Source of the DNA: Carya illinoinensis
Taxonomy: Eukaryota; Streptophyta; Magnoliopsida; Fagales; Juglandaceae
NCBI RefSeq assembly: GCF_018687715.1
Contig: NC_056766.1
Span: 28,775,433 to 28,839,432 of the forward strand
Length of the DNA stretch: 64,000 bases
Reading direction: 5' to 3'
The notes under the pieces were generated by a model, which saw nothing but the letters and a program-made list of their open reading frames with translations, had not been told where the DNA came from and did not search any database. Below are positions 62,058 through 64,000 of this stretch, piece after piece; within the stretch, counting starts at the first letter, position 1, and every line of letters begins with the position of its first letter. Made by a program: the position numbers and the translations under genes.

Positions 62058-63061
62058 GACCTAGCTCGAGTACATGCACCAACATATAGATCATGAGTTT
62101 CAAAAATATTTCATTTCTACAATTCATTAATATTGACAGTAATGTAGAACATTGTGATGCTCGCTCGGTTAAAATAACCAAAATCTGGGGGATTCTTCGA
62201 CAACCACAGACGATAAAGCTAGCTCTATTATGTTCTTCTCTAAAGAATGATGAGTCTGGCTAGGTATAGAACAATTTTTTTTTCCTTTGTTTTCTCCATT
62301 TGTTGAAATCTGTTGTATTCTTTCCATCAAATGGAAAATCTAATTTTCGGTGGTGCGTTTTTTTTTTTTTTTTTTAATATACAAATTCATGTTTAAGTTT
62401 CTTATATATATAAATATTGTTTGGATTAATTGCAAATTAGTTTTTGGCTTTTCTATCTTCTGCAAAAGGTTCTTTGAGTTTCCAACTTTTGTATATATCC
62501 TACATCATCTGGTGCAACACAAGGATTTCTCAGGAGATCAGCCATCTTATTATAAGTACTATCAGCTTGTCCAAACACCCTTGGCTGAGTAACTGATCTT
62601 ATGGAATTCAGTGCATCGATTCGTCTGGTATGATGGTAACCATGCAGTGCCTCCATCTATCCCTTGTTATTTTCCATAATGAGAATTGCTAAATTAATGA
62701 GAATTAATGACGAATGTGATAGAGATGTCAATTAGTACGTACTGTCAACCAGCCGGGAATTCACATGCGGCACATTCATGCCATATCTGCTATCCCTTAA
62801 AAAATTTGCAATTCACATGCCATATCGATGGCATATTCACATGCGGTATACTCAGGAAGAGGACCATGTATCATTCACGCGTTAGTGTTTTTTGTATTAA
62901 CGATAATTGGAAACGAGTGGCCAACTGTCACATGTAAACTTTACTTTTCATAAAAAAAAATATTAGAATGTTTTGTGTTAGTTAAGTATAATATGGTCAA
63001 TTCACATGCCATATCGAGAATTTCATATATGAAGACTGGAATTGAGGCTATAGAGCTAGCT
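62058..63061. other. 3' flank of NAC
   Basis: 3' UTR and spacer. The phrase ATTCACATGCCATATCGA occurs at 62811 and again near 62999, with related TCACATGCGG words between 62760 and 62850. No gene seen. Confidence 0.45.
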
Positions 63062-64000
63062 CACTACAACAAATGGTGGTTTTCCCTACGAGTGATTTCG
63101 TTGCAATTAGTATCTCTTGATGCAGGAATTGATTTTTGCCTGCCAAATCTTGCCGTAGCTGACTCCTCAAAATTATATGGCAACAGAAAGTGCTTTCAGC
63201 TGTGAGTATACTTATTGTGAAAATTACTACTATTTATGACGGTAAATAATCGTGAGAAACATATATATTTTTCGTAAGAAAAAGTTTTAATTCAAGACAC
63301 CTTTCGTCCACAGAAAAAATATTTTCTAACTATAACTATTAGCTGGAAATAGTTATTTCTAACGTGTACTGTTGGTAGGAAATTCTCTTCCCTTATGTAT
63401 CAGAAAAGCTTTTCTAAGAAACTATTTCTGTGGATAAAAATTTTTTCCCGCATGCAAATTACAGCAATTAATTATTTGCTATATATATATATATATATTC
63501 TGACAGATATACTTTATTGCGAGAAACAAGATTATTAGAAAAAGTTATTGATTACATTCATTATAGTGGAAATTATTTTTTGCCATTTACATAGATGGTT
63601 ACTATAAGTACTTTTTCCTACATGCTAAAGAAGCCAGAAAAAAGTTTTTCTTGCACTCATTATGTGGAATTTCTTTTTTCCTACCATGTACATACATTAT
63701 TAGTAAAACTATTTTCTTACATGGTAAAGAAGACAGAACAAAGTATTTTGAGACACCTAATGTTGCCAAAATAGTTATCAGGCATGTACAAATAGTCTTG
63801 GGAAAAAAGGTTTTGCTACAAATTATTTGATCAGTAATATTTATTTTATTCTTCCATTATGTGTCATTTTCTTCTAGTTTATTGCAGTTATTTATTAGTG
63901 GGTAAAATGCTTGGTTGAGCATGAACCAATTTGACTCTCTAATCAAATTGATGTCTTCATGGTCTGCTATAAACCAATTTCCAAGTATTACTTTGGTCAA
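63062..64000 (+). mobile_element. left end of a CACTA-type DNA transposon
   Basis: Opens CACTACAACAAATGGTGGTT, the CACTA superfamily end, followed by TTTCCCTACGAG as in many plant members. The next 900 bases hold short diverged subterminal repeats: CTACATGCTAAAGAAGCCAGA near 63622 and TACATGGTAAAGAAGACAGA near 63718, plus many TTTTTC words. No transposase in view; the element runs past the window edge. Confidence 0.6.

Noticed and set aside
1..64000. CRISPR array, operon or bacterial-type defence system
   Set aside because: All repeats are microsatellites, tandem duplications or transposons; genes are intron-split plant genes with wide spacing.

Overview
The window reads as nuclear DNA of a flowering plant, most likely a perennial eudicot. 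It is AT-rich, the genes are split by GT-AG introns, and the gene families present (an RGLG-type ubiquitin ligase, a NAC transcription factor) are plant ones. Retroelement, MITE, hAT, Harbinger and CACTA debris fills most of the space, and an endogenous pararetrovirus piece is present. Nothing in the sequence fixes the species.

Three genes can be assembled exon by exon. (1) 4727-12084, + strand: an 11-exon gene for a 404-residue copine/vWA plus C3HC4-RING ubiquitin ligase of the RGLG family, closest in feel to RGLG3/RGLG4. (2) 32093-34942, - strand: a two-exon gene for a 130-residue protein with one membrane segment, split by a 2.5-kb intron full of repeat-like sequence. (3) 58963-62057, + strand: a four-exon NAC-domain transcription factor of 357 residues, whose start codon lies 10 bases after a 64-base TC run. 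They stand alone, with no sign of shared function or co-regulation.

Layout. 1-4120: LTR-retrotransposon-like debris. 4181-4349: a MITE just before the RGLG promoter. 4727-12084: RGLG, with MITEs and duplications in its introns. 12917-27910: a deeply nested transposon stack. Its host is a broken Ty3/gypsy element on the minus strand, read as reverse transcriptase, RNase H, integrase and chromodomain from high to low coordinates. It is split by a Harbinger element (13180-18065, TTA target duplication), a 5.3-kb hAT-like element (18923-24216, 8-bp duplication) and a DNA element at about 25503-27176 that itself carries a LINE. Inside the hAT-like segment are a caulimovirid reverse-transcriptase relic, a 602-bp LINE copy with a perfect 13-bp duplication, a fold-back MITE and an exon-like fragment. 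28860-31480: a second hAT-like copy and a LINE reverse-transcriptase relic. 32093-34942: the small membrane-protein gene. 35.6-40.8 kb: intergenic DNA, LTR-like debris and a LINE ORF1 relic. 40.9-52.6 kb: what looks like one decayed Tat-lineage Ty3/gypsy element, with gag and protease on the minus strand, a degenerate tandem-repeat tract, and an oppositely oriented extra ORF region split by a 3.8-kb LTR-like block. 52.9-58.3 kb: a MITE-dense stretch leading to the NAC gene. 63062 to the end: the left end of a CACTA-type element.

No CRISPR array, operon, rRNA or convincing tRNA was found. The strongest unusual signals are the nested stack with readable target duplications, the endogenous pararetrovirus relic, the Tat-like element with an antisense ORF and repeat tract, and the small gene whose two exons lie 2.5 kb apart.
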